From Bin55 sp965205545 (lineage in GTDB: Bacteria > Pseudomonadota > Gammaproteobacteria > Pseudomonadales > Azotimanducaceae), in NCBI GenBank assembly GCA_965205545.1, contig OZ242170.1:2852001-2916000 (forward strand): a stretch of DNA of 64,000 nucleotides, given 5' to 3'. Below the pieces are notes generated by a model that saw only the letters and a list, made by a program, of their open reading frames with translations, was not told the DNA's origin and ran no database searches. This document shows positions 1 through 9,252 of this stretch, piece by piece (the first letter of the stretch is position 1; every line of letters starts with the position of its first letter). Made by a program: the position numbers and the translations under genes.

Positions 1-2
1 AC

Positions 3-761
3 GGAACAACATCCGCATCTCGTCAGATGCTACACGACTCGGTCTGGGCATCGATGGTCGATCTACCAGCCACTACACCTCTTCTTTCAGCACTGTTCGG
101 CAATACAGACTATATGGTCGTAGGAGCGGGCGGTGACCTTTGCTTGCCCGGAGCTGTGGAGTATCAGCATCTTCATATGGATCTGCGGGAACACCAAAAC
201 GTTCCGGTCTCGCGACGTGAGCAGGCGGAGGAGCTTGGAGTCGAGATGCGGTATCGCGAAGGAACCGACGAACTCGATCTCCGCACGCAGAGGGAGATCG
301 TCGACCACACTCCGCCAATCATTACGATCAATTTCGTCATGTGCGATCTGACTTGGGAGAACGGACCCATACGACAGATTCCAGGAAGTCACAAGGCCGT
401 AAGACCCCCTCCGCACCCAACGGAGGAGCCTGAGTGGATGCGAATGTGTACTTTAGTTGGGGCAAAGGCAGGCGCTGGGGTATTCCGAGACAACCGAGCA
501 TGGCATGGTGCAACTCCAAACCTGAGTCGCGAAATCCGTTCACTGCCCAACGTTGAATATGGTGCCCCTTGGATTGGCAAAGCCGGCGGCAAGACCATGC
601 CGCATGAGATTTGGGAGACTCTGTCGGATCATGCGCGACACCTCTGTCGCCACGTCAAGGCAGATCCGGGAATTTGGCCTGCCGGTGCAGGATTCAATCA
701 CTCCCTCGCCGGTGAGAGAAAGCGCGTGAAGGAAGAAGCACTGGCTAAGGCGGCTGGATGA
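3..761 (+). CDS. Phytanoyl-CoA dioxygenase family protein (5' truncated)
   Basis: Non-haem Fe(II)/2-oxoglutarate oxygenase of the PhyH family. The frame is open to the left window edge, so the true start lies outside; the first ATG inside is at 27. Counting from that Met, an H-x-D iron pair sits at H50/D52 (HLHMD) and the distal His at H160 (AWHGATPN), with R171 as a plausible 2-oxoglutarate-binding Arg. The stretch GPIRQIPGSHK is the usual PhyH core strand. An enoyl-CoA hydratase follows on the same strand after about 120 bases, which hints at lipid or acyl catabolism. The substrate cannot be read from the sequence. One of three PhyH proteins in the window. Confidence 0.85.
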   Translation, partial: GTTSASRQMLHDSVWASMVDLPATTPLLSALFGNTDYMVVGAGGDLCLPGAVEYQHLHMDLREHQNVPVSRREQAEELGVEMRYREGTDELDLRTQREIVDHTPPIITINFVMCDLTWENGPIRQIPGSHKAVRPPPHPTEEPEWMRMCTLVGAKAGAGVFRDNRAWHGATPNLSREIRSLPNVEYGAPWIGKAGGKTMPHEIWETLSDHARHLCRHVKADPGIWPAGAGFNHSLAGERKRVKEEALAKAAG

Positions 762-883
762 CCTCCTAGCAATCAGCTAGATTTCTAGAGTTGGTGGAGT
801 TTCGGGACGTTGCACGCGACGTTGAATGCCTTCATTTTGTGCAAAATGCGTCTCCAACAAGATGCTGCACTCAGGATAAGCTC

Positions 884-1684
884 ATGAGCGACGATCCGAT
901 CCTGTTCGACGTTTCGGACAAGGTATTGACCATCACCCTCAACAACCCTTCCAAACTAAACCCCATCGCAGACGATATGACTTTTCCCGCGATTGGGCGA
1001 CTTGGGGATGCAGTTCGGAATCCGGGCATCGGTGCCATTGTTGTGACCGGGGCAGGGAGGGCATTCTGCGCCGGAGGCGACGTGAGCAATATGCGTGGAT
1101 CAGACCCCAGTGGCCAGCCACAGACGTTTGAGCGTTCGGTCGATCACCAACGCGAGCGGCACCTGTTACCGTACTTGCTCCACACCATTCCCAAAGTGAC
1201 CATTGCTGCCGTTAACGGACATGCGGTGGGGGCCGGTCTTGGAATTGCAGCTTCTTGCGACCTGCGATTCTCTTCCACAAGAGGGAAATTCGGTACAGCA
1301 TTTGCCAATGTGGGGTTGGGAGGTGACTTTGGCACTACATGGCAACTAACTCGCCTGCTTGGCGAGTCCAAAGCCAAGGAGCTCTTCTTTCTTCCCGACA
1401 TCATCGACGCCCAGGAAGCGTTGCGCATTGGGCTGGTTAACCGAGTGTTGCCTGAGGAATCGTTTTCGGAGGATGTCCACGAACTCGCAGCGCGAATTGC
1501 TAAAGGACCACTCGTCAGCTATCGCTGGATGAAACAGAATGTCAATCAGTCGTCTGTCTCCGACTTCATGACTATGCTTGAGAAAGAAGCCGTTACCCAT
1601 CTTCGATGTGGTCAGACGGAAGATCACAAAGAGGGCGTGGCTGCGTTCATGGAAAAACGCACGGCAGATTTCCGTGGCTTGTAG
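884..1684 (+). CDS. Enoyl-CoA hydratase/isomerase family protein
   Basis: Crotonase-fold protein. Two oxyanion-hole segments are visible: GAGRAFCAGGDVSNM and the glycine-rich NGHAVGAGLGIAASCDLR. The frame is open from a TTG at 791, but the ATG at 884 (MSDDPILFD) gives 266 residues, the normal family length, and puts the first beta-strand at the N-terminus; the extra 31 upstream residues look non-homologous. It follows the PhyH gene and precedes the MoxR gene by 80 bases. The likely role is hydration or isomerisation of an acyl-CoA in beta-oxidation. The family also contains isomerases and hydrolases, so the exact reaction is not assigned. Confidence 0.88.
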   Translation: MSDDPILFDVSDKVLTITLNNPSKLNPIADDMTFPAIGRLGDAVRNPGIGAIVVTGAGRAFCAGGDVSNMRGSDPSGQPQTFERSVDHQRERHLLPYLLHTIPKVTIAAVNGHAVGAGLGIAASCDLRFSSTRGKFGTAFANVGLGGDFGTTWQLTRLLGESKAKELFFLPDIIDAQEALRIGLVNRVLPEESFSEDVHELAARIAKGPLVSYRWMKQNVNQSSVSDFMTMLEKEAVTHLRCGQTEDHKEGVAAFMEKRTADFRGL

Positions 1685-1764
1685 CCGCAGCAACCGAATC
1701 CGACGAATGAAGTCGGTCGAAATGCAAGGCTGATGGCCCAATCAATACGAAAATCGAGAGCAAA

Positions 1765-2706
1765 TTGAACGAACTAGATCGTCTCGCCGAGTCAGTGGAC
1801 TCTTTGAAGAGCCACCTCGAAGTACACCGCTACATCTGCAGCAATCAAATCGCAACAGCCGTCTACCTTGCGTATCACTTGAGAAAGCCTGTTCTGATCG
1901 AGGGACCGCCTGGCGTTGGCAAAACCGAACTTGCCAAGACGACGGCAGAAATGTTCCAGTTGCCGCTGATAAGGCTGCAATGCTACGAGGGATTGGACGA
2001 ATCCAAGGCGATCTATGAATGGAAATACGGCAAGCAGCTGCTCTATACACAAGTGCTCAAGGAAACTTTGGATGAAGTCCTGCAGGGGGCACAGGGATTC
2101 AGAGAGTCAGTCAGTCGGCTGCACGAATTTGGCGACATTTTCTTCTCTCAGGAGTTTATGGAACCGCGACCACTGCTGAAGGCGTTGCAGGAAGAACAGG
2201 GTTGTGTTCTGCTCATTGACGAAGTCGACAAGTCTGACCACGAGTTTGAGTCTTTGCTGTTGGAGATTCTTTCGGATTTCCAAGTCTCTATTCCTGAAAT
2301 TGGAACGGTCAAAGCGCTTAGAGAGCCTCCGATGGTATTCCTGACCAGCAACAACACGCGCGAAATCTCTGATGCTCTGAAGCGTCGATGCTTGCATTTG
2401 TATATTCCCTTTCCCGACATGGAATTGGAGCAACGAATCATCCATGCACGTGTACCAGAAATCCCAGAATTGCTTCGCAAGCAGCTGGTTGCGTTTATTC
2501 AAGAACTGCGCGACATGGACTTGAAAAAAGTGCCCGCCATTAGTGAAACAATAGATTGGGCGCGAACTCTGCTGCTTCTCCACACGGAAACTCTTGACCC
2601 AGATCTCGTGCGGGAGACATTGAATGTGATCTTGAAGTTTCAGGAAGACATTGACAATATCAACACGGACATTCCTTCGATCACACACAAGGCTGTCAAT
2701 GCCTGA
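1765..2706 (+). CDS. MoxR/CoxD-type AAA+ ATPase
   Basis: MoxR-family AAA+ ATPase of 313 residues: Walker A GPPGVGKT at 47-54, Walker B LLIDE at 149-153, a sensor-1-like segment (FLTSNN) and a C-terminal lid. No ATG fits; the TTG at 1765, preceded by GAGAG, is the best start. The next gene, 26 bases downstream, encodes a VWA protein, so this is the classic MoxR-VWA (CoxD-CoxE-like) pair. Such pairs act as chaperones for metal insertion or complex assembly. No CO dehydrogenase or other molybdoenzyme lies in the window, so the client is unknown. The ABC peptide importer genes follow without a clear break. Confidence 0.88.
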   Translation: MNELDRLAESVDSLKSHLEVHRYICSNQIATAVYLAYHLRKPVLIEGPPGVGKTELAKTTAEMFQLPLIRLQCYEGLDESKAIYEWKYGKQLLYTQVLKETLDEVLQGAQGFRESVSRLHEFGDIFFSQEFMEPRPLLKALQEEQGCVLLIDEVDKSDHEFESLLLEILSDFQVSIPEIGTVKALREPPMVFLTSNNTREISDALKRRCLHLYIPFPDMELEQRIIHARVPEIPELLRKQLVAFIQELRDMDLKKVPAISETIDWARTLLLLHTETLDPDLVRETLNVILKFQEDIDNINTDIPSITHKAVNA

Positions 2707-2732
2707 CATCCACTCCGGTCCTACGAACTGCA

Positions 2733-4202
2733 ATGGACCGCACACTAACTAGCTTCATTTCGGCGCTTCGTACTGCGGAAGTGCGGATTTCGCCGGCAGA
2801 AACGCTCGACGCGTTGAGTGCAGTTGAGCTTACAGGCTACCAAGACAGAGAGTTTCTCAAGAATACGCTCGCGCTAGTGCTTCCAAAGACCTTGGATGAA
2901 AAGGAAACTTTTGACAACACGTTTGAGGAGTTCTTCAACTTTGTGGACATCTCTGCGCAGCGAGCAACAAGCGACGAGAACGACGATGATCGCGGCGACG
3001 ACGATGCAAGCTCTTCCGAGAGTCAGGGCCAAGGTTCGGGAACTCGTTCGCAAGGCGCAGGAACGGCTGGTGGCGCGAATCAAGGAGACACTGATGAGGC
3101 AAGCGTAGAAGACTTAGGTCGCGGCCCAATGGCGGAACCGACTTCTAGATTGGGACAATTGCTAATGCGCAACGATCGCATTGAACTCAATATGCAAGTT
3201 GCCAAATCGGCCAAAGCAGTAAGACTCGAAGAAATCCAAGTATTTACCCAAAAGGGACTCTACACTCGCCGCATTCTTGACGAAATGGGTCTCGCGGAGC
3301 TGCAACGTGAGATCAACTCCGCGAGAGACAGTACGGAGCTGCCAGTCAGGCGACTTGGACAGGAACTCAAGCATAGGCAAGACTGGTTGCGTGAACAGGT
3401 GCGCGACTACGTAGAAAAGCAGTTTCTCTTGCATGCCGATGCCCAGGGACTACGGTTACGAGAGGAATTGCTGAGAAGAGTCAAGCTGTCCAACATAGAG
3501 CACCGCAATTTTCGGCTGGTACAAGAGATTGTGTTGCGCATGGCTAAGAAACTAGTAGCTCTGCATTCCCGGCGAAAGAAAGTATTCAAGCGCGGAGTGT
3601 TGAATGTCTCCAGAACCTTGCGGCACAACATGAGCTACGACGGAAACATCTTCGATCTGCATTGGAAATCCGTAAAGGTCGACCGACCCAATGTGTTTGC
3701 CATCTGCGACGTGAGCGGTTCCGTATCGAACTATGCAAGATTCATGCTGATGTTCTTGTATAGCCTCGAGGAAGTCATGCCAAAGGTGCGATCCTTCGCA
3801 TTTTCCTCAGATTTGGGCGAAGTTACCGAACTGTTCGAGCGAAATTCGCTTGAGGATGCAATTGCGAAGACGTTGAGAGACTACGGAAGCGGTTCGACCG
3901 ACTATGGTCAGGCATTGCTCGATTTTCGAAAGAAGTGCACAAACGACATCGACAATCGCACGACGATCATAATTCTTGGCGATGCCCGAAACAACTACGG
4001 AGACGCCCACCAGAATGTTCTAAAGGAGCTTTACGATCTGTCCAAACGAGTGATTTGGTTGAATCCAGAGTCGCGGTCCACGTGGAACACTGGAGACGCT
4101 ATCATGCGGAAGTACACGCCGTATGTTCACCAAGCGGAAGAGTGTAATTCGCTTGTACATTTGGAGCGTGTTGTGAGCAATTTGCTTAGGACCGTTCAGT
4201 AG
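2733..4202 (+). CDS. VWA domain protein, CoxE-like
   Basis: 489-residue partner of the upstream MoxR ATPase. The N-terminal third is helical, followed by a low-complexity acidic/Ser/Gly/Gln linker at about residues 85-135 (Asp- and Gln-rich, probably disordered). The C-terminal half is a von Willebrand A domain whose MIDAS motif DVSGS lies at residues 326-330, with further conserved pieces GSGSTDYGQAL and IIILGDARNN. This architecture matches CoxE-type proteins, where VWA and MoxR form a metal-dependent assembly machine. It ends only 9 bases before the substrate-binding protein gene, so it is probably cotranscribed with opp. Confidence 0.85.
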   Translation: MDRTLTSFISALRTAEVRISPAETLDALSAVELTGYQDREFLKNTLALVLPKTLDEKETFDNTFEEFFNFVDISAQRATSDENDDDRGDDDASSSESQGQGSGTRSQGAGTAGGANQGDTDEASVEDLGRGPMAEPTSRLGQLLMRNDRIELNMQVAKSAKAVRLEEIQVFTQKGLYTRRILDEMGLAELQREINSARDSTELPVRRLGQELKHRQDWLREQVRDYVEKQFLLHADAQGLRLREELLRRVKLSNIEHRNFRLVQEIVLRMAKKLVALHSRRKKVFKRGVLNVSRTLRHNMSYDGNIFDLHWKSVKVDRPNVFAICDVSGSVSNYARFMLMFLYSLEEVMPKVRSFAFSSDLGEVTELFERNSLEDAIAKTLRDYGSGSTDYGQALLDFRKKCTNDIDNRTTIIILGDARNNYGDAHQNVLKELYDLSKRVIWLNPESRSTWNTGDAIMRKYTPYVHQAEECNSLVHLERVVSNLLRTVQ

Positions 4203-4211
4203 GGCACCACC

Positions 4212-5939
4212 ATGTCGGACACCTATATTCCTTCGAGTCCGCCCGCGAAACCTTTCAAGGAAGAGGTCAGTCGAGGATCGGCCTGGCAATTGGCTAAGTA
4301 CGCGTTAGTCGGGTCGCTTTTCTTCGTTGTACTGTTAGCTTTGCTAGGTCTAGTAACCGCGAATTCTGCCGCAGGCACCAGATCAACCTCCGCAGTTGAC
4401 TACGCGACCAATACGATTACTCTGACGTTGAGCTCGGAACCGCCACAGCTCAATTCGACTCGGTCCACAGACATGGTGTCGGGCATGGTGCTTGGTCATG
4501 TCATGGAGGGCCTGCTTCGCTTCGGACCGGACAACAGTCTAATCCCTGGTATCGCGGAATCTTGGGAATTGGATGAACTGGGAGGGACGTTCCAGATTCG
4601 TCGCGACGCCTTTTGGAGTAACGGCACGCCGGTTACGGCACACGATTTTGTCTTTGCATGGCAGACTGCGGTCAACCCTGAAACAGCCTCTCAATATGCG
4701 TTCATTTTGTTTCCACTAAAAAATGGTCAGCGCATAAACGAAGGCGAACTACCAATCGAAGAGCTTGGTGCCCGCGCCCTAGACGACTTCACGTTGGAAG
4801 TCGAATTGGAGCAGGCAACGCCATACTTTTTGAAGTTGCTTGCGTTCTTCACCTACTATCCAATAAACAAGGAGTTCTATCTTTCGACGAATGGGCGCTA
4901 CGGTGCTGACGCAGGGGACCTAATCTACAACGGTCCCTTTCGAATTGCCAGTTGGGTACACGGCGCAAGCGTTCGATTGGAGAAGAACGAATACTACTGG
5001 AATCGCGACGAAACCAAGCTCGATGCCATTGACTTCGCATACATTCTTAACGATGCCAATGCGGTCTTAAATCTATTTGCGACAAGAAAGATAGTCTTTG
5101 CAGGCTTGAACTCGGAGAACTTGGACCGGGCATTAAAGAATCGGTGGCGAATTCAGGAACACGTTGATGGTTCGGTTTTCTTTCTCGAGCTGAACCATGT
5201 TCCCGAACGATTGACTTCAAACTACAACCTTAGAAAGGCGCTGCAATTGGTGCACGATCCTGCAGAGCTTGTTTACAAGGTGATGAAATTGCCCGGCAAT
5301 CTACCAGGAGAATCCATATTTCCAGTATGGCTGAAGGGTGTACACGGATCCTTTCGAGATGAATATCCTGCCCCTAAGCTTGTACCAGATGAAGTAAAGG
5401 CACGTGAACACTTGGCTATGGCTCTCGATGAGCTCGGACTTGACGAATTGCCGCCGCTGATGTTCTTGACCGGCGACAATCCCGTTTCCAACAAGCAATC
5501 GGAGTACTACCAACGGCTTTACAAGGAAAAATTGGGGATCGAAGTCAAAATCGACAAGCAGATTTTCAAGCAACGCCTAGCAAAAATGACTGCAGGTGAT
5601 TTCGATATTGTCGCTGCAGGATGGGGTCCAGACTACGACGATGTATTGACGTTTGGCGACCTCTTTGCATCGTGGAACGCGAACAACCGCGGTCGCTACG
5701 TGAATCCGGAACTAGACAAGCATGTAGCAATAGCTCAAAGCTCAAGCGATCCGGTGGAACGCATGGAGGCAATGGATCAAGTTCAGAAGATTCTCCACGA
5801 CGATGTTGCAATCTTGGTCCAATACGAACGTGGCAGCGTATACGTCTCAGACAATCGTGTTAAAGGAGTGTCACGGCGAGCCGTAGGCACCGATCCGGAC
5901 TACACTCGCGCGTACATCGTTCCGGAAGAGAACGAATAA
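4212..5939 (+). CDS. oppA: Oligopeptide ABC transporter substrate-binding protein (SBP_bac_5)
   Basis: Extracytoplasmic solute receptor of the OppA/DppA class (575 residues). Typical signatures include NSTRSTDMVSGMVLGHVMEGL, the AESWE strand, VTAHDFVFAWQ and YNGPFRI. A hydrophobic segment at about 30-50, preceded by a 29-residue charged N-terminus, lacks a clear lipobox or signal-peptidase site, so the protein may be anchored by a signal anchor rather than released. It is the first of five opp genes with near-zero spacing (3 bases to oppB). It should deliver oligopeptides, or a related oligomer, to the OppBC pore. Confidence 0.92.
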   Translation: MSDTYIPSSPPAKPFKEEVSRGSAWQLAKYALVGSLFFVVLLALLGLVTANSAAGTRSTSAVDYATNTITLTLSSEPPQLNSTRSTDMVSGMVLGHVMEGLLRFGPDNSLIPGIAESWELDELGGTFQIRRDAFWSNGTPVTAHDFVFAWQTAVNPETASQYAFILFPLKNGQRINEGELPIEELGARALDDFTLEVELEQATPYFLKLLAFFTYYPINKEFYLSTNGRYGADAGDLIYNGPFRIASWVHGASVRLEKNEYYWNRDETKLDAIDFAYILNDANAVLNLFATRKIVFAGLNSENLDRALKNRWRIQEHVDGSVFFLELNHVPERLTSNYNLRKALQLVHDPAELVYKVMKLPGNLPGESIFPVWLKGVHGSFRDEYPAPKLVPDEVKAREHLAMALDELGLDELPPLMFLTGDNPVSNKQSEYYQRLYKEKLGIEVKIDKQIFKQRLAKMTAGDFDIVAAGWGPDYDDVLTFGDLFASWNANNRGRYVNPELDKHVAIAQSSSDPVERMEAMDQVQKILHDDVAILVQYERGSVYVSDNRVKGVSRRAVGTDPDYTRAYIVPEENE

Positions 5940-5942
5940 GCC

Positions 5943-6875
5943 ATGCTTCGCTACGTACTTTGGCGATTGCTTCAAGGCGTAATTACCGTCTGGTTCATCG
6001 CCACTGCAACTTTCTTCGTAATGCATAACCTCCCTGGTGACCCATTGGCTGACGAAAAGGCAGTCTCACCAGAAATTCGGGAGAACCTAGAGAAGAAACT
6101 GGGGTTGGACAAACCAATAATGGTGCAGTACGGCTTGTACATGTGGAACATGGTTCAAGGCGACTTTGGTTTGTCCTTCACAGAAGAAAACCGAGAGGTC
6201 AATGCCATCATTCGAGATCATTTCCCAGTGTCCGCAATTCTGGGAGTGCTTGCGATTGTGATTGCCGGTGTCGGGGGCATTCTGTGGGGTGCTTTGACTG
6301 CGCTCTACCGCAATCGGTGGCCCGACGTTGTCATCATTCTCCTTGTCATATTGGGTATTTCCGTTCCCTCATTCGTATTTGCAACTGTGGGACAGTTAGC
6401 ACTCGTAACCATCAACAACATAGCTGGTTTTCAAGTTCTGCCGGTCGCTGGTTGGGGAACTGTGGCGCATATGTTGGTGCCGGCGCTTGTATTGGGTCTT
6501 GGAACGATGGCGTTTCTCACTCGGCTCATGCGCACCTCAATGTTGGAAATCGTTTCGTCCGATTTCGTGCGTACGGCTAAAGCCAAGGGAGTTCCAACAG
6601 CCCAGATATTTTCAAGGCACCAACTGCGCAATGCCGTTCTGCCAGTAATTACGGTCTTGGGTCCATCGATAGCGGGCATTACAACTGGTGGCTTTGTGGT
6701 TGAGAACGTATTTGGGATACCCGGTTTGGGCCGGTATTTTGTTTTGGCAGTTCAACAAAACGACTACGGCGTAATCATGGGTACAACGGTGTTCTATGGG
6801 GCATTCTTGGTGTTGATGGTCATATTGGTTGACATTCTCTATGCAGTCGTCGACCCGCGGGTACGCTTGGAATGA
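5943..6875 (+). CDS. oppB: Oligopeptide ABC transporter permease OppB
   Basis: Inner-membrane permease of 310 residues, normal for OppB/DppB. It begins with the first membrane helix (LRYVLWRLLQGVITVWF) and the family motif FFVMHNLPGDP. The EAA loop that contacts the ATPases is seen as DFVRTAKAKG, and the C-terminus ends in DPRVRLE as usual. The stop codon overlaps the start of oppC (ATGA), showing translational coupling. It forms half of the pore with OppC. Confidence 0.94.
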   Translation: MLRYVLWRLLQGVITVWFIATATFFVMHNLPGDPLADEKAVSPEIRENLEKKLGLDKPIMVQYGLYMWNMVQGDFGLSFTEENREVNAIIRDHFPVSAILGVLAIVIAGVGGILWGALTALYRNRWPDVVIILLVILGISVPSFVFATVGQLALVTINNIAGFQVLPVAGWGTVAHMLVPALVLGLGTMAFLTRLMRTSMLEIVSSDFVRTAKAKGVPTAQIFSRHQLRNAVLPVITVLGPSIAGITTGGFVVENVFGIPGLGRYFVLAVQQNDYGVIMGTTVFYGAFLVLMVILVDILYAVVDPRVRLE

Positions 6876-8245
6876 GTGAGCTTTCATTCAAACCTGTCTC
6901 AGTAGGCGCTGACGTCGAGCAGAAATCTCGTCCATCTCTCTCCTATTGGCAAGACGCTTGGTTGAGGCTGCGAGCTAACAAACGTGCATTCGTGTCCCTG
7001 TTTGTGGTTGTTGGGATGGTGTTGTTTGCGTTTGTTGGCCCGGCCTTGTGGCGTATCGACCCTCACGCACAGGATCTAGATCAAACTTCGAAACCACCGT
7101 GGGAAGACAGACGTGCCTTGGTCGTTGCTCCCTATCAGCCTTGGTCGGGTGTTTCTGCTATCGCATCAGAGGGAGACTACGTGGCTCCAGAGTCACTAGA
7201 AATAGTGGGTGATGCTACTACCTCGTTTGTACGACTGGTCTGGGACCCAGTGCCGCTGGCATCAGGCTATCGCATATACCGACAGATTGTGGAGCCGCGA
7301 GTTGGGGAGCCATTGGGATTGCCATTGGGCTCTGTCCACGATGGAAACGTAAGTTTCGAAGACAGACTAGACATCAGGCCTCGAACGTATTGGTACTCAG
7401 TTGTGGCCCTCAACGAACATGGGGAGGAGTTTCCTGATGCGACGACTATTGAAGTCGAAGCTGCGTTTGCTACTACCGTTGCCAATGCAATCGAACGAGG
7501 TTACGTCTCCGACACAGAATCGCTGACGTTAGGATCGACGATTCATGTTCCGCTACATCCATTTGGAACTGACTATCTCGGTCGTGACATGTTGGCTAGG
7601 CTGATGGAGGGTGCCCGAATCTCTTTGTTCATTGGAATCGTCGCGCCGTTTCTATTTGTGATTGCAGGTGTGGTCTACGGGAGCATCGCTGGTTTTCTAG
7701 GCGGAAACATGGACCACATACTCATGAGGTTTGCTGACTTCGTTATCGCCTTGCCGTTTCTCTTATTCATGATTCTGTTCAAGTTGCTGTTCGGCATAGG
7801 TCCGGGCGAGAGCGGGATCCTGCCAATGTTGGTGGCGCTAGTCTTGCTGAGTTGGCCAGGCGCTGCTAGGTTGGTGCGTGGGGAAATCCTCAAGATTCGA
7901 GAGGAAGGCTATGTTGATGCTTCCAGATTGCTGGGAACCCATACCAGCAGGCTAATCATGCGCCACATGATCCCCAACACCATGGGAGTCGTGCTTGTTA
8001 CCTTCACTTTTGCGGTTCCAAGTGCGATTTTCACTGAAGCGTTTCTGTCGTTTATTGGCATGGGCGTAACGGCACCAACTGCGTCGTGGGGTTCCATGTG
8101 CAACGACGGCATCAAGACTATGGAATCGACCCCACATGAACTGATATTTCCAGCATTGTTCATTAGTGTGACGGTGCTTGCCTTTAACTTGCTGGGCGAT
8201 GGTTTACGCGATGCACTGGATGCTCGCATGCGGTACGGAGAGTAG
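6872..8245 (+). CDS. oppC: Oligopeptide ABC transporter permease OppC with fibronectin-III-like periplasmic insert
   Basis: OppC/DppC permease, but 457 residues long instead of about 300. Residues 1-63 carry the usual N-terminus and first helix (to WRIDPHAQDLD) and residues 229-457 the standard core (HPFGTDYLGRDM, EAA loop EEGYVDASRLLG, final DARMRYGE). Between them sits about 150 extra residues; 106-197 reads as one fibronectin type III-like beta-sandwich (VRLVWDPVPLASGYRIYR ... RTYWYSVVALNEHG). By topology the insert is periplasmic, where it could contact the binding protein, cargo or cell wall. No frameshift or stop is visible, so it is a genuine fused reading frame. It overlaps oppB by 4 bases. 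Confidence 0.93.
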   Translation: MSELSFKPVSVGADVEQKSRPSLSYWQDAWLRLRANKRAFVSLFVVVGMVLFAFVGPALWRIDPHAQDLDQTSKPPWEDRRALVVAPYQPWSGVSAIASEGDYVAPESLEIVGDATTSFVRLVWDPVPLASGYRIYRQIVEPRVGEPLGLPLGSVHDGNVSFEDRLDIRPRTYWYSVVALNEHGEEFPDATTIEVEAAFATTVANAIERGYVSDTESLTLGSTIHVPLHPFGTDYLGRDMLARLMEGARISLFIGIVAPFLFVIAGVVYGSIAGFLGGNMDHILMRFADFVIALPFLLFMILFKLLFGIGPGESGILPMLVALVLLSWPGAARLVRGEILKIREEGYVDASRLLGTHTSRLIMRHMIPNTMGVVLVTFTFAVPSAIFTEAFLSFIGMGVTAPTASWGSMCNDGIKTMESTPHELIFPALFISVTVLAFNLLGDGLRDALDARMRYGE

Positions 8246-8247
8246 CT

Positions 8248-9252
8248 GTGGCACTACTTGACGTAAACGGTCTGCACGTCGAATTCACAACGTACGGCGG
8301 GGTTGTGCACGCGGTGCGAGGCGCGAGCTTTAGCGTGGAGCGCGGGGAGACACTGGCAATCGTTGGAGAGTCCGGTTGTGGTAAGTCGGTGTCGGTGCAG
8401 AGCATCATGGGTCTGATTCCAATGCCTCCAGGACGCATTACCCAAGGAACGGCGACTCTCGACGGACACGACATCCTTCGTAGCCGAGTTATCGATGGCA
8501 AAGACATTCGTGGAAACATGGTAGGAATGATCTTTCAGGATCCCATGACTTCCCTAAATCCAACGATGACCATTGGGGCTCAAATCGCTGAGCCACTAAA
8601 GGTGCACCGCGGCATGTCATCCAATAACTCGATGCAACGAGCGGTTGAACTTCTTGAGCTCACGCGCATACCAGAGGCGAAAAAGAGGTCGCGACAGTAT
8701 CCCTTCGAGTTCTCTGGAGGGATGTTGCAGCGCGCGATGATCGCAATGGCGATAGCCTGTGACCCGGTTCTGCTTATCGCAGATGAGCCAACTACAGCCC
8801 TAGATGTCACAATACAAGCTCAAATCCTCGATCTTGTTCTGGACCTTCAACGCGAAAACGACATGGCGTTGATCTTGATCACCCACGATTTGGGTGTGGT
8901 AGCTCGCATGGCCAACCATGTTGTCGTTATGTATGCGGGCGAGATTTTGGAGTCCGGATCAGTCGACCAAATCTTCTATCAGTCTGCGCATCCGTATACG
9001 CTAGGACTGACATCGGCCATGCCGACGAATCGTCGCGATATTCAGCAAAGCTTGATGCCCATTCCGGGAAGTCCACCCGATCTTTTTTCTCCTCCAGCGG
9101 GGTGTGGCTATGCTGCTCGGTGTCCCTATGCGATGGAGGTGTGCGTGAACAACCGGCCTGAATCCTTCAAAGTCTCCGACTCGCATGGGTCCAGATGCTG
9201 GCTTCACCACGGAGACTGCTCCGTGCACGTTCCGGAGATCTATTCGGCGTGA
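8248..9252 (+). CDS. oppD: Oligopeptide ABC transporter ATP-binding protein OppD
   Basis: 334-residue ATPase with Walker A GESGCGKS, signature EFSGGMLQRA and Walker B LLIADEPTTALD, followed by the Opp/Dpp C-terminal extension (PGSPPDLFSPPAGC) with clustered cysteines. The start is GTG at 8248, two bases after the oppC stop. The stop overlaps the GTG start of oppF (GTGA). It energises peptide uptake together with OppF. Confidence 0.94.
   Translation: MALLDVNGLHVEFTTYGGVVHAVRGASFSVERGETLAIVGESGCGKSVSVQSIMGLIPMPPGRITQGTATLDGHDILRSRVIDGKDIRGNMVGMIFQDPMTSLNPTMTIGAQIAEPLKVHRGMSSNNSMQRAVELLELTRIPEAKKRSRQYPFEFSGGMLQRAMIAMAIACDPVLLIADEPTTALDVTIQAQILDLVLDLQRENDMALILITHDLGVVARMANHVVVMYAGEILESGSVDQIFYQSAHPYTLGLTSAMPTNRRDIQQSLMPIPGSPPDLFSPPAGCGYAARCPYAMEVCVNNRPESFKVSDSHGSRCWLHHGDCSVHVPEIYSA

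Noticed and set aside
791..883. N-terminal extension of the enoyl-CoA hydratase (TTG start)
   Set aside because: The extra 31 residues are unlike the family and the ATG at 884 gives the normal length.
2107..2745. 212-residue open frame on the minus strand
   Set aside because: It is the antisense of the MoxR gene; it has no recognisable motif and the plus frame has clear Walker motifs.
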